Source of the DNA: Knufia peltigerae
Lineage: Eukaryota > Ascomycota > Eurotiomycetes > Chaetothyriales > Trichomeriaceae
NCBI GenBank assembly: GCA_030247855.1
Contig: JAPDRN010000159.1
Coordinates: 1-64,000 of the forward strand
Direction: 5' to 3'
Length of the DNA: 64,000 nt
The notes beneath the pieces were generated by a model that saw only the letters and a program-made list of their open reading frames with translations, searched no databases and was not told where the DNA came from. A program made the position numbers and the translations under genes. The first letter of the stretch is position 1, and each line of letters starts with the position of its first letter. Below, piece after piece: positions 10,941 through 21,800 of the stretch.

Positions 10941-11893
10941 GTGTATCCTTGGTGATGCACTACTCGTCTCTCGGAATCCACCGAGTTCGATTTGATTTGA
11001 TTTGTGATTGTAACATTTCAAAGCATGATGTGAATTGAATTGAGCACGGAGCGCGGAGTTTGGTTGTGCTCGACAGCGTACATTTGCACGGCGTAAATGG
11101 CACTGTAAGTATGATGTTTGATGCCATGCAACGGAGGAGTTTCGCGAGAAGCACGGGTCGCATAGCTGTGATTAAGAATCGTTGTATCAAACCAATTAAT
11201 CACGACAGAAACGAGGAGTATGTCAAAAAGTAGCCTACATTGCACAACGTACGTAGCTCATAATTTCGTTCTATACTAGGTGTACGTATGAAATGTCCGT
11301 TTGATGGATAGTGATACGTTGATAGATGCTATAAGGGGGAATATATTTGGGTCTGCTGTATACCGTATATCTCCATCGCGTGTCTTTTGGTGCGGACGTT
11401 CCCTTCATTTCTCATGATCTCCGGACTCGTCGTGTCTGCATCGCACACTCTCACCGCCTCTCAACGGGGGTTGAGTGTTGTTCATTTCCAAGGAAAATTA
11501 ATGTTACGTCTGTCCCCTCCCATTTGCCCAACTCTTCGGATATCGACGAGGCTGGACCTCTCCGCCGTCCCGTCATACGTCATGTGTATGTATGCATACT
11601 CGGCTCCCACTTTCTTTAGGTATCAACTCAAGCTTTGTTCGTACCGACCTTTGTCACGACTTTGTACTGCCTTGGCGTGATTATCGTCAAAGGCAATTCA
11701 ACCAAGTGCCCACCGTGTCTCACAGTCGAGGTGCAATGTGATGGGAATGCGTCCTTCTCGCTCTGTTGGGTGACATGGGAGGGGGCCAGACATTCTCAGA
11801 GCCAAACACTCTATTGCGGGAATATCGCCCTTTCGTGGATAGCGGCGGGTCGAATCGATCTCGAGCTGACAACTCACCCAACAACGACGGAAG
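10941..11893. other. convergent intergenic region
   Basis: Lies between the 3' ends of the phosphatase (plus) and the histidine kinase (minus). I see nothing beyond presumed 3' UTRs. Confidence 0.45.
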
Positions 11894-14800
11894 CTATCCT
11901 TCGTCCTGAGTCTTTGAGACCCTCGCAATCACGTCCTTCATCTTGGGAAGAAGCTCGGGGATGCGGAACGGTTTGCTGACGACGTCGTCGATGCCGCTCT
12001 TCAACGTCATTTCGATTTGCTCCGCCCTCGCATTGGCCGTGACAGCTATGACTGGAATATGCGCGACGAGCTCTCCCGACTCTTGCATCTCGCGGAGTCT
12101 CCTCGCACACGTCTGGCCATCCATGACGGGCATTTCCAAGTCCATCAGCACAATGTCGATGTCTATGCCGTCCTTGATGTGCCTTCGGTCGAACTTGGAT
12201 TCTTGGATCTGTTCAATGGCTTCGCCGCCGTGATTTGCAACATAAACCTCGCAGCCAATCTTCCGCAACTGAGTAGCCAAGACCTTCTGGTTGATCAGGT
12301 TGTCCTCGACGACGAGCACATGGAGGGAGCTCCTGAGAACCGGGCTTCTCAGCGATGCTGGGATGACAGGATTCTGAGACGTCTGAGACGGTGGGTGAGT
12401 GTGATTGTTGAGTGTCAACATCAGCGATGACTTGGAGCCTTTTCGTAGCCAAGCTTGATCGTCTTCCGATGCACCATCGGGACGCTGACATCTGCGGGCT
12501 TTGACGTAGAAAGCAAACACACTCCCCTTCCCGGTTTCCGATGCGACGCCGATCTCACCTCCCTGGAGCTCGACAAGCTGTCTCGAAATGAATAGTCCCA
12601 ATCCAGAACCACCATAGGTGACGTGCGTGCGAGGACTGGCTTGCGAGAATCGCTGAAAGAGCTGCTTTTTCTCCAGGTCATTCAGGCCCCTTCCGGTGTC
12701 TTGTACAGCAAAATGGAGATAGATAGGCTCTCCTAAACCCCATTCTGCACTTGCAGTCACATCTTTCTCTTTAGGAGTTGAAGATGGGATGTAAGTCAAC
12801 CGCCACTTGTCTTCTTGTGAAGGCCGGGAATTCGACGCCGCTACGTGCATCCGAACTGTGCGGTTCTCTTGCGTTGCTGTGAACTTGATAGCGTTGGTCA
12901 TTAGATTGATCAAGACTTGTGAAAGCCGATGAGGATCGAGTCGCACCCACTCCACGTGCAGGCCTGCGTAGGAGGTATCGATGTTGACGTCTAACTTGAT
13001 ATCATTTGTCTTTAGTTCTGCTTCGAACATTTTGAGAACTTTGTGAATCACACTCATCGGCTGTGTATCTGCAGGTGAAACAGCCATCATCGCGGAGTCA
13101 AGTTTGGAAAGAGTAAGAACATCGTCGACTATTCTCTTTTGATGCTGAGCACACAGAGTTATCGTCTGAGCTGAGTCAATCGTGAGATCGATAGTCTCTC
13201 GCTGCGCCGAAGTCCACTGGTCTGCTTCAATCATTTCGGTCAAGGAGCTGGTGATTGAGTCAGCACATTGAAGAATCGCAGATAGTGGGTTGCGCATTTC
13301 GTGTGACGTGGTATCGATATATCGCTCCTGCTGTCTTTTGAGTTCGACAGCCTCTTCCATTCTGCGAGTCTGGAGCTTCTCGGCAAACTTTTGCGCACTG
13401 ATATCCGTCATCGACCCAAAGATGCGTTGAACCTGTCCGTCCTCATCTCGTTCTGGGGATGCGCTCATCAGAACCCAGGTTGAACCAGTGTTTCCAATCT
13501 TATCTCGCCATGGTCTTCGGAAACGGAACTCCATCGATATTGCGGACCTCTTATCCACCATGCTCTTCCACGCTTCACGCACCTTGACCTGATCTTCATC
13601 GACAACGTACTTGATCCACTCGGCATCCACCAAAACATCGCGTGTGTACGAGGTAATCTTGTACCATGCATCGTTGGCAAAGTTGATCTTGCCTTCAGTG
13701 TCGCCGATGAACATGCCAACCGGCGCCAACTCTGCCATTCTGGTGAACTTGTTCTCTGCTTCTACTGCTTGTTGTGTCTTTGCAACCAACTGATTATTTA
13801 ACTCGATTCGGTCTTGAGCGGCTAATCGAGCCGCTTTCTCGCCCTTCCTTATTTCATCTTCAAAGAGAACTACCGACGCAATTGAGGTTGCTAATTGTCG
13901 TCCTAGAAGCTGCACAAAAAGATCATAGTCTTCATCATATGGTCTTCTCGGGTTCGTCGCCATAACAAGAAATCCCAAGGTTGACTCGCCCGTAGTAGGT
14001 CGGATTGGGGATATGACAATGATGTTGGAAGGGTCGCCAAACCCGCGCCACTCGATACCATCCAGCATCTCCGGCGCTAGGGTCCCGTCATCTACACGAA
14101 GGACAACTGGTCTGTCGGCTGTTAAGGCTTGTCGGAAGGCAGCTGCAAAGCCTGCTGTCCCGGTCTTCATGTCAACGGATTGTGGTGCGGCTTTATGTTC
14201 TGAAGGAATCCCCAGCGTGCCTTCCAAGTAACAGACCTTGTTCGACGCGCCGCCACTTGAAGCAGATGAAATCACCTCGCTATCAGAGGAATCATCCATG
14301 AGAGAGTAAACCATAACCATTGGCGCGTCATATTCATTGTATTTTAGCCCTTCCAGTAACAGGCCCCAGAACTGTGATACCTTTCTTGCCGTACCTGTAC
14401 ATTCACCGATCTCTCGAAGTGTGAGCATCCTTCGCTCAGCGATTTTTCGTCGAGTTTTTTCGAAAGCAGGATTGTAAAGACCGATCACACTCCCGTCACT
14501 TCCAATCAACGGTATGATTGACCAAGAAAAATAGGTCTCCTCCAGGAAACCATTGCGAGTGAGAAAGAGACAGTCGTCGTCTTTCATTGTGGCTTGAGCA
14601 TCCTTGAAGGCACTCTCAAACACAGCTTCCAGTGGCTCCCAAATTTCACTCCAGGCATCTCGATAACGAGAACCCATAAGCTTAGGGTGCTTTTGACCAG
14701 CAAGCAGAATGTAAGCTTCATTGTAGATGGCAATATGATCGGTTCCCCAATACATGGCTGATGGGTGAGGACTGGCCATGATCAGATTACACATGCCTCG

Positions 14801-16123
14801 AAGGTCAGCAGACCAGTTCTCAATGGGCCCGAGGCTAGTCTTTGCCCAATCGACCCCGCGAGCAAATCGCACATGGGGTGGGAGTGAGGGCGACATAGGC
14901 AGACGTGTCCAGTCGAAACAGCTTTTCTCTTGCAGTGGGACTGTCATTGCAGAATCTTCGTCGGTCCGAGCAAGGGGAATAGCGCTCTGGGTCCTGCCCG
15001 GAGAAAATGGACCAGAAGGACCGTTAGTGTACTCCATTTCGCTGGGAGGAACAGAAGAATCTGAATCAGATGTGTTTGGAGATCCCCTGGACATGCTTAT
15101 CGCCAAATCCTCAATCGTCCGTGGAATGTGTGTACTCGGCCTTGGAGAAATATCGAAATAGCTCGTTGATGTGAGCTCGCCTCGCGCAGTGGCAGATGAT
15201 GTTGCGGAACCCAGACCTTGGAATTGTTGCATATTAATACGCGAGCTCTTCTCAGTCGTGGCAGGTGGTGAAAAGGTATGTGGATAACCATGAATCACCT
15301 TAAGCCGTCTCCGAATCAAGGAGGCCTGCCATAGAAGTCCTGCAAAGGGGAACTTTGATACGATGTCTAGCCCTGGTGCTGGGACCAAGACCCATGATTT
15401 GAAGTCGTTGAAAGATGTGCCGAGATCCAACAAAAGCGTAGAATCTTCTGAACGCCCTTGAACATGGTCGAATAATGAGCCACGAGATTTCAAGGCTGTG
15501 TTGGCGAACAAGATTCGAAGGCCATTCCTGGAATCTGATGCATCATCGATGTCCACCACAAGCGTAGGACGTTCATCCAATTGCAAGTACTCGACGAGGG
15601 CAACCGAATGTAGAAGCTGTGCGCTGCTCGATGGTTTTGTGTCTGAGGGAGCGCGATGCCTTGGCCCCGAAACTTGTTCATTCACGACAGGTGTACCATG
15701 AGACGAGGACCGAATTGGTATGGAGCTACCCACAAATCCTCGCCCGAGTACTGGCTCTCTGGTGGGTGTCATGCTCTCCCCTCGACTCAGAATAGTCGCG
15801 GTGGCCTCGAGCAGCGATACCGGCCCCCGACTGGTTGGCGACAGGTCGTGTTGGAGGGTTGTAGTGTGGGCTTCTTCCACCTCTTTCCCTTCATCATCCT
15901 GGCTTCCGAGCACTCGGTGTGTTATTTCATCTTGACTGAGAGCATGAGGCGCGGTCGCGGAGGAGTGTCTTGCTTGTTTCCGAACGGGTCTGTCAACAGA
16001 AGGAGAAGTTGTTCTGGAGTCTTGGGAAGGACGCTTGAGTGACTGAGTAGAACTATGGATAGCGGGTGGCTGCGACGAGTGAGGGAAGCGACCGGTCGGG
16101 TCTGAGGTTGTGTCCGTCGGCAT
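11894..16123 (-). CDS. hybrid sensor histidine kinase with PAS, HisKA, HATPase and receiver domains
   Basis: A two-component phosphorelay kinase that should autophosphorylate on His and pass phosphate to its own receiver, then to a histidine phosphotransfer protein. A single uninterrupted exon encodes 1409 aa. The first ~400 residues are Ser/Thr-rich with a PAS-like stretch (TLVVDIDD..). A second sensory block begins near DWAKTSLGPIENW and a clear PAS domain near MAELAPVGMFIGDTEG. The phospho-accepting His is residue 941 in TTSHEMRNPLSA. The ATPase carries an N box (LINLMTNAIKFT), DTGRGL and GSGLGLFISRQLVELQGG. The receiver begins VLVVEDNLINQ, with acceptor Asp 1328 in VLMDLEMPVMDG and Lys in VVSKPF. 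No transmembrane helix is apparent, so it is probably cytosolic. I do not assign it to a numbered fungal HK group. Confidence 0.93.
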   Translation of the reverse strand: MPTDTTSDPTGRFPHSSQPPAIHSSTQSLKRPSQDSRTTSPSVDRPVRKQARHSSATAPHALSQDEITHRVLGSQDDEGKEVEEAHTTTLQHDLSPTSRGPVSLLEATATILSRGESMTPTREPVLGRGFVGSSIPIRSSSHGTPVVNEQVSGPRHRAPSDTKPSSSAQLLHSVALVEYLQLDERPTLVVDIDDASDSRNGLRILFANTALKSRGSLFDHVQGRSEDSTLLLDLGTSFNDFKSWVLVPAPGLDIVSKFPFAGLLWQASLIRRRLKVIHGYPHTFSPPATTEKSSRINMQQFQGLGSATSSATARGELTSTSYFDISPRPSTHIPRTIEDLAISMSRGSPNTSDSDSSVPPSEMEYTNGPSGPFSPGRTQSAIPLARTDEDSAMTVPLQEKSCFDWTRLPMSPSLPPHVRFARGVDWAKTSLGPIENWSADLRGMCNLIMASPHPSAMYWGTDHIAIYNEAYILLAGQKHPKLMGSRYRDAWSEIWEPLEAVFESAFKDAQATMKDDDCLFLTRNGFLEETYFSWSIIPLIGSDGSVIGLYNPAFEKTRRKIAERRMLTLREIGECTGTARKVSQFWGLLLEGLKYNEYDAPMVMVYSLMDDSSDSEVISSASSGGASNKVCYLEGTLGIPSEHKAAPQSVDMKTGTAGFAAAFRQALTADRPVVLRVDDGTLAPEMLDGIEWRGFGDPSNIIVISPIRPTTGESTLGFLVMATNPRRPYDEDYDLFVQLLGRQLATSIASVVLFEDEIRKGEKAARLAAQDRIELNNQLVAKTQQAVEAENKFTRMAELAPVGMFIGDTEGKINFANDAWYKITSYTRDVLVDAEWIKYVVDEDQVKVREAWKSMVDKRSAISMEFRFRRPWRDKIGNTGSTWVLMSASPERDEDGQVQRIFGSMTDISAQKFAEKLQTRRMEEAVELKRQQERYIDTTSHEMRNPLSAILQCADSITSSLTEMIEADQWTSAQRETIDLTIDSAQTITLCAQHQKRIVDDVLTLSKLDSAMMAVSPADTQPMSVIHKVLKMFEAELKTNDIKLDVNIDTSYAGLHVEWVRLDPHRLSQVLINLMTNAIKFTATQENRTVRMHVAASNSRPSQEDKWRLTYIPSSTPKEKDVTASAEWGLGEPIYLHFAVQDTGRGLNDLEKKQLFQRFSQASPRTHVTYGGSGLGLFISRQLVELQGGEIGVASETGKGSVFAFYVKARRCQRPDGASEDDQAWLRKGSKSSLMLTLNNHTHPPSQTSQNPVIPASLRSPVLRSSLHVLVVEDNLINQKVLATQLRKIGCEVYVANHGGEAIEQIQESKFDRRHIKDGIDIDIVLMDLEMPVMDGQTCARRLREMQESGELVAHIPVIAVTANARAEQIEMTLKSGIDDVVSKPFRIPELLPKMKDVIARVSKTQDEG

Positions 16124-17123
16124 ATAGCTCTAGCATTCTTCACTGAACGGGTCAGTGGCAGAGAATCGAGTTTGCCACCCGGAGAAAGTGTGGGTGAGGG
16201 CGCAGAAAAGGTTGGTTGTAGTCGTCAGAACACCAGTCAAAGCACCGTAGTACAAGGTTCGATTAGCATCAATCAGTGCATCGGTGCGTATGAGAGCAGG
16301 CCAAAAAGACTTGGATCTTTGGATGTTCAAACATGTAGAACATGGAAGTCGAGGCAAGTACAAACTCCTGGAGGTGCAATCTTTGACAGGACAGCAGAAT
16401 GGTCAACGAGTACTCGTCGCAGATGACGGTTGAATATGGTTTCCTGCCGCAGTTCGAGAGAAACGATTGTCCTGTTAACGAGTGGCATGGGAATCAGAGA
16501 TGGCGGCCACGAGGGTGACGGTGACGGCGTCGACGGTTCAGAGGACCTCGCAAAGGCGGGCACAGATGTTTAGATTTTCCAGTGACGTGTAGTCAATGTG
16601 TGCATTGTACTGATGCAATTAGGACTATGCGGAGCAGTACACATGATAAGAATGATTGTCGAGGGCTTGATGTTTCTTGACGGACATTGAAGAATAAAAG
16701 TATGGACCACAGGGGGAGGTAGTTTTCATCCTCATCCGCCTCTCTTTGGTCGTTCCTCTGTATATTTTAGGCGGGGGATATGCATCGTTCTTTGCTCGAT
16801 GCGATTGCCGTAAGGACACTAACTTAGCTGGGCTGGTTAAATTAAGTGAGCCCAGTACTCCGTGGTAGCGAGGCAGGTCGTTCGATGGGGGGATGGACCG
16901 CTAAAACAAGCATGACTCGTTAGGCTCCCCACGCTTCTCCATAGGCGCGGTCTGGAGCCTCAAAAGCCTATAGGAGGCACCCGTACGGAGTACATCATGT
17001 TTGTATTAGGGCGCAACGATGCTCGCTTGTGTCACTGCAGATCGAGCTTCAAGGCTATATGGATCAAGATCTGGTTTGATTCGAAGCCAATTTGCATTTT
17101 TGACCTCCATATGTTCGCTCAAT
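16124..17123. other. intergenic; TACGGAGTAC motif copy
   Basis: Promoter side of the histidine kinase and 3' side of the metallo-beta-lactamase-fold gene. GTACGGAGTAC lies at 16983-16993, and an imperfect reverse match (GTACTCCGTGG) near 16855. No gene is supported. Confidence 0.45.
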
Positions 17124-18242
17124 CTATTCTAACAGAAGACTTTCTCCATTGCCCAACTCACAACACAACAGTTGTCGAGGTTCGCATGGTGACCCGTCCT
17201 TCACACGTTTTGACAGCTGAGCCGAAGCGTCCGAAATGCTGACAAGCTTTCTTTTCAACAATGGCGCAACAAACCCAGACCTTGGTTTGTCTTCGTCGTG
17301 AGTTCCGACCCAGTATTTGGCATCCAGGATTCTTTGAGCCTTTACTCCGTTGACCACGCCTAGATTGAGTTGACTGGCCCATCCGATAGAGACGTCCTGC
17401 AAGCCATGGAGCAATGCCAGAATTTCCAGGCTGGGTGTCACCTCAGTCAGAACAGATACCGTTGACACACCCACACCATGAGGCGTATAGACGATTGCTT
17501 CGCCTTTCGTTGATGAGTTCGATGATTGTATGCATATCACAAGAGCTGAATGAAACGAGAGTATGTCGAAGGTCGCCACCAATCTGCTGATACCTATCCA
17601 CGCAGGCAAAGGAGATACACTGGTTGTCCTCCAGTCTGTGCTTTTGGAAAAGTTGCCTACCTCAACGACATTTTCAAAATAGCCCCATGACTGGATCAGT
17701 CGCGCGGCCCTCTTGGTTGCAAATATAGGAACTGCCGCGTCGAGCTCGAGCAAGGTGTCCCGATGACAGTGGTCGGTGAATTCATGAGAGACAGCCACAG
17801 CATCCACATGGGACCGTCCACGGACAGCCGGGGTGCTTTGGTTTGAATCATGATACTCTTCATTCCCATCTCGTTCCAAATGCTCGGCTTCACGCAGAAC
17901 GTCCTCCAGTTCGGCCATGGTCTGAACGCTGCTTTCGACCGAATGCCATTGTTTCGAAAACCACCCAGCAACGTCTTGCTGGGTGCCCTGGAGCCATGGG
18001 TCTATGAGCAGATTGAATCGGACACGTCCCGGAGGCGGTGTGGCATGCTCAGGGTATGGGAAGGAGATGACCCAGGTGGTGTCGGCGTTAAGATGGGTCA
18101 AAATAGGCCTCTTCAAACGATGGGCACGCCTTAAAGCGTGCTGCAACTCGGCTTTAAGCTGACAAGCAGCTGCATCATCAACGCATGGATTCATGTGTTT
18201 TTGGAGCAGGCACACCTCGGCGGATATTCTGGCATCGCACAT
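17124..18242 (-). CDS. metallo-beta-lactamase-fold protein (uncharacterised fungal family)
   Basis: A single-exon 372-aa protein. The metal-site signature appears as SHEFTDHCH (His153, Asp157, His158, His160), a variant of the MBL H-x-H-x-D-H motif in which the first two His positions are H-E-F. It is preceded by an early strand/turn region (RVRFNLLIDPWLQG) that matches the family's DPWL(x)G element. Later TPHGV and a C-terminal ...RSGFVAPLLKRK suit the second half of the fold. The family hydrolyses ester, thioester or phosphodiester bonds, but nothing here fixes a substrate. A second Met (residue 17) could be the true start. It looks like a monocistronic housekeeping-type gene. Confidence 0.75.
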   Translation of the reverse strand: MCDARISAEVCLLQKHMNPCVDDAAACQLKAELQHALRRAHRLKRPILTHLNADTTWVISFPYPEHATPPPGRVRFNLLIDPWLQGTQQDVAGWFSKQWHSVESSVQTMAELEDVLREAEHLERDGNEEYHDSNQSTPAVRGRSHVDAVAVSHEFTDHCHRDTLLELDAAVPIFATKRAARLIQSWGYFENVVEVGNFSKSTDWRTTSVSPLPAWIGISRLVATFDILSFHSALVICIQSSNSSTKGEAIVYTPHGVGVSTVSVLTEVTPSLEILALLHGLQDVSIGWASQLNLGVVNGVKAQRILDAKYWVGTHDEDKPRSGFVAPLLKRKLVSISDASAQLSKRVKDGSPCEPRQLLCCELGNGESLLLE

Positions 18243-19354
18243 TACCTACCTACCTGTCCACCGTTTGGTCATAGGAGTATGAATACGATCTCAAGATGTG
18301 GTTATCTTGGAGACCGCCGAGTCATGATGCCATGATTGCACAGCCAATGTTTGTGACCAGGAAGCATACTCCATATTAACTCCACCTAGCAATTCCCTGC
18401 GCCTTTAGATAGATATTGCCCATGAAGTTGGGTAAGAAACTCCATCTCCCTACCGCGGGGGTTGAATACCTACCAGTTCATGTGCCTTGTTACACTGTCC
18501 TTCTTTATGTTCCTGCATTATGCCCATTTGTAGTAGACTAGGTATGGATAACGAGACCATGTCTTCGTACGGAGTACAAGCACGAGTAATGCAAGACCGG
18601 GACGAGTGAACCGGTCATCATCGTCATTCGCAAGAGAGAGGCGGGGTATATTGGCGCCAAGTTGCGATAAGCAGATAAGACCCCCAGATTAGGCATAGTA
18701 GCATGCGCAGGTTTGGAGTACTCTACGGTAGGCAACAGCACGAGTACCTACTCGCCGCCCGCAGGATGCCTGAGGCGCCTTTCACTGACTGCCCATGATC
18801 TTTAGCCAAGTCGCCTCACGATTCCTCAACAGGTCCAACAATAACAATCATCTCGGAACAATCAAACCAAGCCAGCCAAACAAGATCTCAAAGCCTTACA
18901 TTACACTCTTGCAACATCAGCCAACTTCTTCCACTTGTCATTCCAGTTAATCGACGGGGTAAGTTGGTACTTCTTCTCCTCTGGGCTCCTTAGGGCGCGC
19001 GGCACACCTCATCCGCAGGCGGGAACCTGGCCTTTGACGTTCTATCCGTGCCACTAATCTGCATCTAGTCACCACACAGCCTCAATTCGCCGCACCCACT
19101 TCGTCCTTCGAGGTCGCCCAGGAGGCCACTGAAGCCAAGGCACAGTAAGCAGGAAGACCTGGGAATCTTGACTCTGGCGGTGCTCGGTCTTAACCAGCAG
19201 CCTTGAACTCTTAGGCTTATTACCACTCCTCTCCACGACCCTCTAATATCCTTCTTTTCATACTCACACCTCGCCCCCTGGCTGCGACCTGCTTTGAAAG
19301 CAAGTCTACAATACATTCTTTCCACCATTTCCCTCCACGCCTATTCATACGCCG
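18243..19354. other. divergent intergenic; possible 5'-UTR intron of the Ca2+/H+ exchanger
   Basis: GTACGGAGTAC is at 18567-18577. Close to the exchanger, GACGGG|GTAAGT at 18959 and an acceptor CATCTAG ending at 19068 would form a 110-nt leader intron; this is inference only. Confidence 0.4.
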
Positions 19355-21800
19355 ATGGTCGACTCCGCCGACGAGCCTCCGCTGTCAAGTCGTCTACACT
19401 CATGGGCTAAGAACACGTTCCCAGCAGCGTCGTCCCTGAACCCTCTCCGATCTCGTCACGAAGACCCCGTGCGACCCTCCAACCCCAGATCCGACGATAC
19501 CAGCGTTCGGTCGAATCATGCTAGCCACGAATCCTCTGCAGCCGGCCCTGCAACCTCACAATTGCACCCAGGTGCGGCGGATACAGTGCAACAAAATCCA
19601 TTTGCTCTGGATAAGAAAGGAGATGGAACGCCACCTACCACCATAGAGACTACTGATACCAAGGTCGAGGCGCCCTTGGTCCAACGTTTTGTCCGAGATG
19701 TCAAGCGCATCCTCTATTCCAGCTGGATCAACTGGCTCCTGGTCTTCGTGCCTGTTGGCATCGTCTTGGGAGTCCTCGTTGACTGGGTTCACACCGACTT
19801 GGTGAGCCCAACTGCTGTATTTGCCATCAATGCCGTCGCCATCATTCCGCTGGCATCACTCCTTGCCTACGCAACAGAAAGTGTCGCTGTTAAATTAGGC
19901 GACACGGTTGGTGCTTTATTGAATGTGACCTTTGGCAATGCTGTCGAATTGATCATTTTCATCATCGCATTAGCTGCAAATGAAGTTCGCGTCGTCCAAG
20001 CTGCGGCTTTAGGTTCGATCCTGTCGAATTTGCTACTGATTCTGGGCATGTGTTTTGTCGCTGGAGGGCTCCGGTTTCGAGAACAGTTGTATAACGCTAC
20101 CGTCTCTCAAATGAGCGCGTGTTTGCTCTGTTTGAGTGTCATCAGTCTTTTGTTACCAGTAAGTTGCACGCCATTGGGTGAGAGTTTTATTCTGATATGT
20201 CTCACAGACAGCATTTCATGCCTCTTTCTCAAACACCAATCGTGCCGATCATGTCGTCTTGAAAGTGTCCAGAGGTACGAGCATAGTCCTTCTACTGGTC
20301 TATCTCATGTACCTCCTCTTCCAGCTGAAGTCGCACGCCTTCATGTATCAAAGCACGCCTCAACATCTCATTGATGAGGAATCTCATCCTGGCGTTCTTG
20401 CCGATATCCTAAATTCCTCGAGCTCCAGTGAAAGCTCCAGCTCCAGCTCGAGCGACTCGGACTCTAGCTCTGGTTCCCACACAACTGCCAAGCGCTTCCG
20501 GCGTGCTCTACGTCGAAAAAGACGCAAGTCAACCTCGAGCACGAAGGACAGCATCACTGTAGCGGGACTTCGACGAAGCCCCTCTGTTCATACTGGACCG
20601 GGTGGCTCAATGAACCAAAATGCCATGACTGCACCTCATGATCTAGAGCCTGTTTTTAGTGGCGACGAGGCTGATGTTGACGGTGAGGGCAGGACTGGCA
20701 GTCAGCGTTCTCGTGTCAGAGCTGTTCACTCCCGGGATTTTGAGAGCGGAATTCAGCAGGATCAGTTGTCTGAAAAATCCAAGAAGCGTCACAAAAAGTC
20801 CAAGAAGTCAAAGCGTTCCAAGAAAGAAGAGAAGCAAAAAGAGGTTGACAAGAACGAAGGAGCAGAACTGGAAAAGGAGAACGTCATCAAGACAGAAACC
20901 ACAACATCCTTCTCAACCTCGAATTCGCTGCTACCACAGGTTGGCTTTGCTTCCGAGGTTCAGGAGATTCCAGCTGACGGTGTACGGAAACCTTTCAATA
21001 TTCGCAACATTGGCGACGCAGTGAAGCCGGCATTCAACTCCACAGTCTTCCCTCACCATGAGGCCCTTGGGAGATCCCTGGCAATCCCTATTCGACCTCT
21101 CTCACAGCCAAGATCTAGCTCTCGTGGGCTGCGTCGGACTTCCTCCATGCCTGACATGATACACCCCGTTGTTTCCGTGGTACCTGGCCAACCAAACCAG
21201 GACGGCATGTCTGTCCCTATCCAGCCTTTGACGTCTGAAGTCGGAACAGAAGTGCTTACTGAAGAGGTCGTGGAGACAAAAGAGCATCTCTCACGCACGT
21301 CTGCCCTCATACTTCTGCTTGTTTCAACTGGCCTTGTGGCAATCTGTGCCGAGTTCCTCGTCGGAAGTATCGACTACCTCATTGCGAACAGCGGAGTTTC
21401 TCAAGCATTCATCGGTCTCATCATCCTTCCTATCGTGGGTAATGCCGCAGAGCACGTCACTGCAGTCACAGTTGCGGCCAAAAACAAGATGGATCTTGCC
21501 ATCAACATTGCACTGGGGAGTAGTATTCAGATTGCTCTGTTTGTCACTCCTCTCATGGTCATCCTTGGCTGGATCATCAAGACGGACATGAGTCTTTATT
21601 TCAGCCTTTTCGAAACCATCAGTCTGTTTGCCAGCGCCCTCATTGTCGGCTTTCTCATGATTGATGGTCGAAGCAATTATCTTGAAGGCGCGTTGTTAAT
21701 TGCGGCATATGTCATTATTGCTGTCGCCGCCTTTTTTTACCCGACTTGTGACTTGAGCTCGGCCAGTGGACCGCTGGAAGGGACCGACCGAGTTTGTTAG
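19355..21800 (+). CDS. vacuolar-type Ca2+/H+ exchanger (CaCA superfamily, VCX1/CAX-like)
   Basis: Exchanges cytosolic Ca2+ for protons across the vacuolar (or another internal) membrane. Exons 19355-20158 and 20208-21800 (49-nt intron) give about 798 aa. The two alpha repeats are diagnostic: GNAVELIIFIIALAANE in the first half and GNAAEHVTAVTVAAKNK in the second, each followed by a GS(I/S)-type helix. The join after SLLLP reads TAFHASFSNTNRADHVVLKVSRG, which continues the transmembrane region correctly. Between the repeats lies a loop of roughly 270 residues containing a Ser-rich tract (about 20420-20475) and a Lys-rich tract (about 20770-20850). Yeast Vcx1 is only about 410 aa, so this is a long-loop form, and the loop may be phosphorylated. 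Transporter identity is firm. Confidence 0.92.

Noticed and set aside
9708..11021. 437-aa open frame on the minus strand opposite the PAP2 gene
   Set aside because: No domain or splicing logic; it arises from the G/C-ending codon bias of the PAP2 gene on the other strand.
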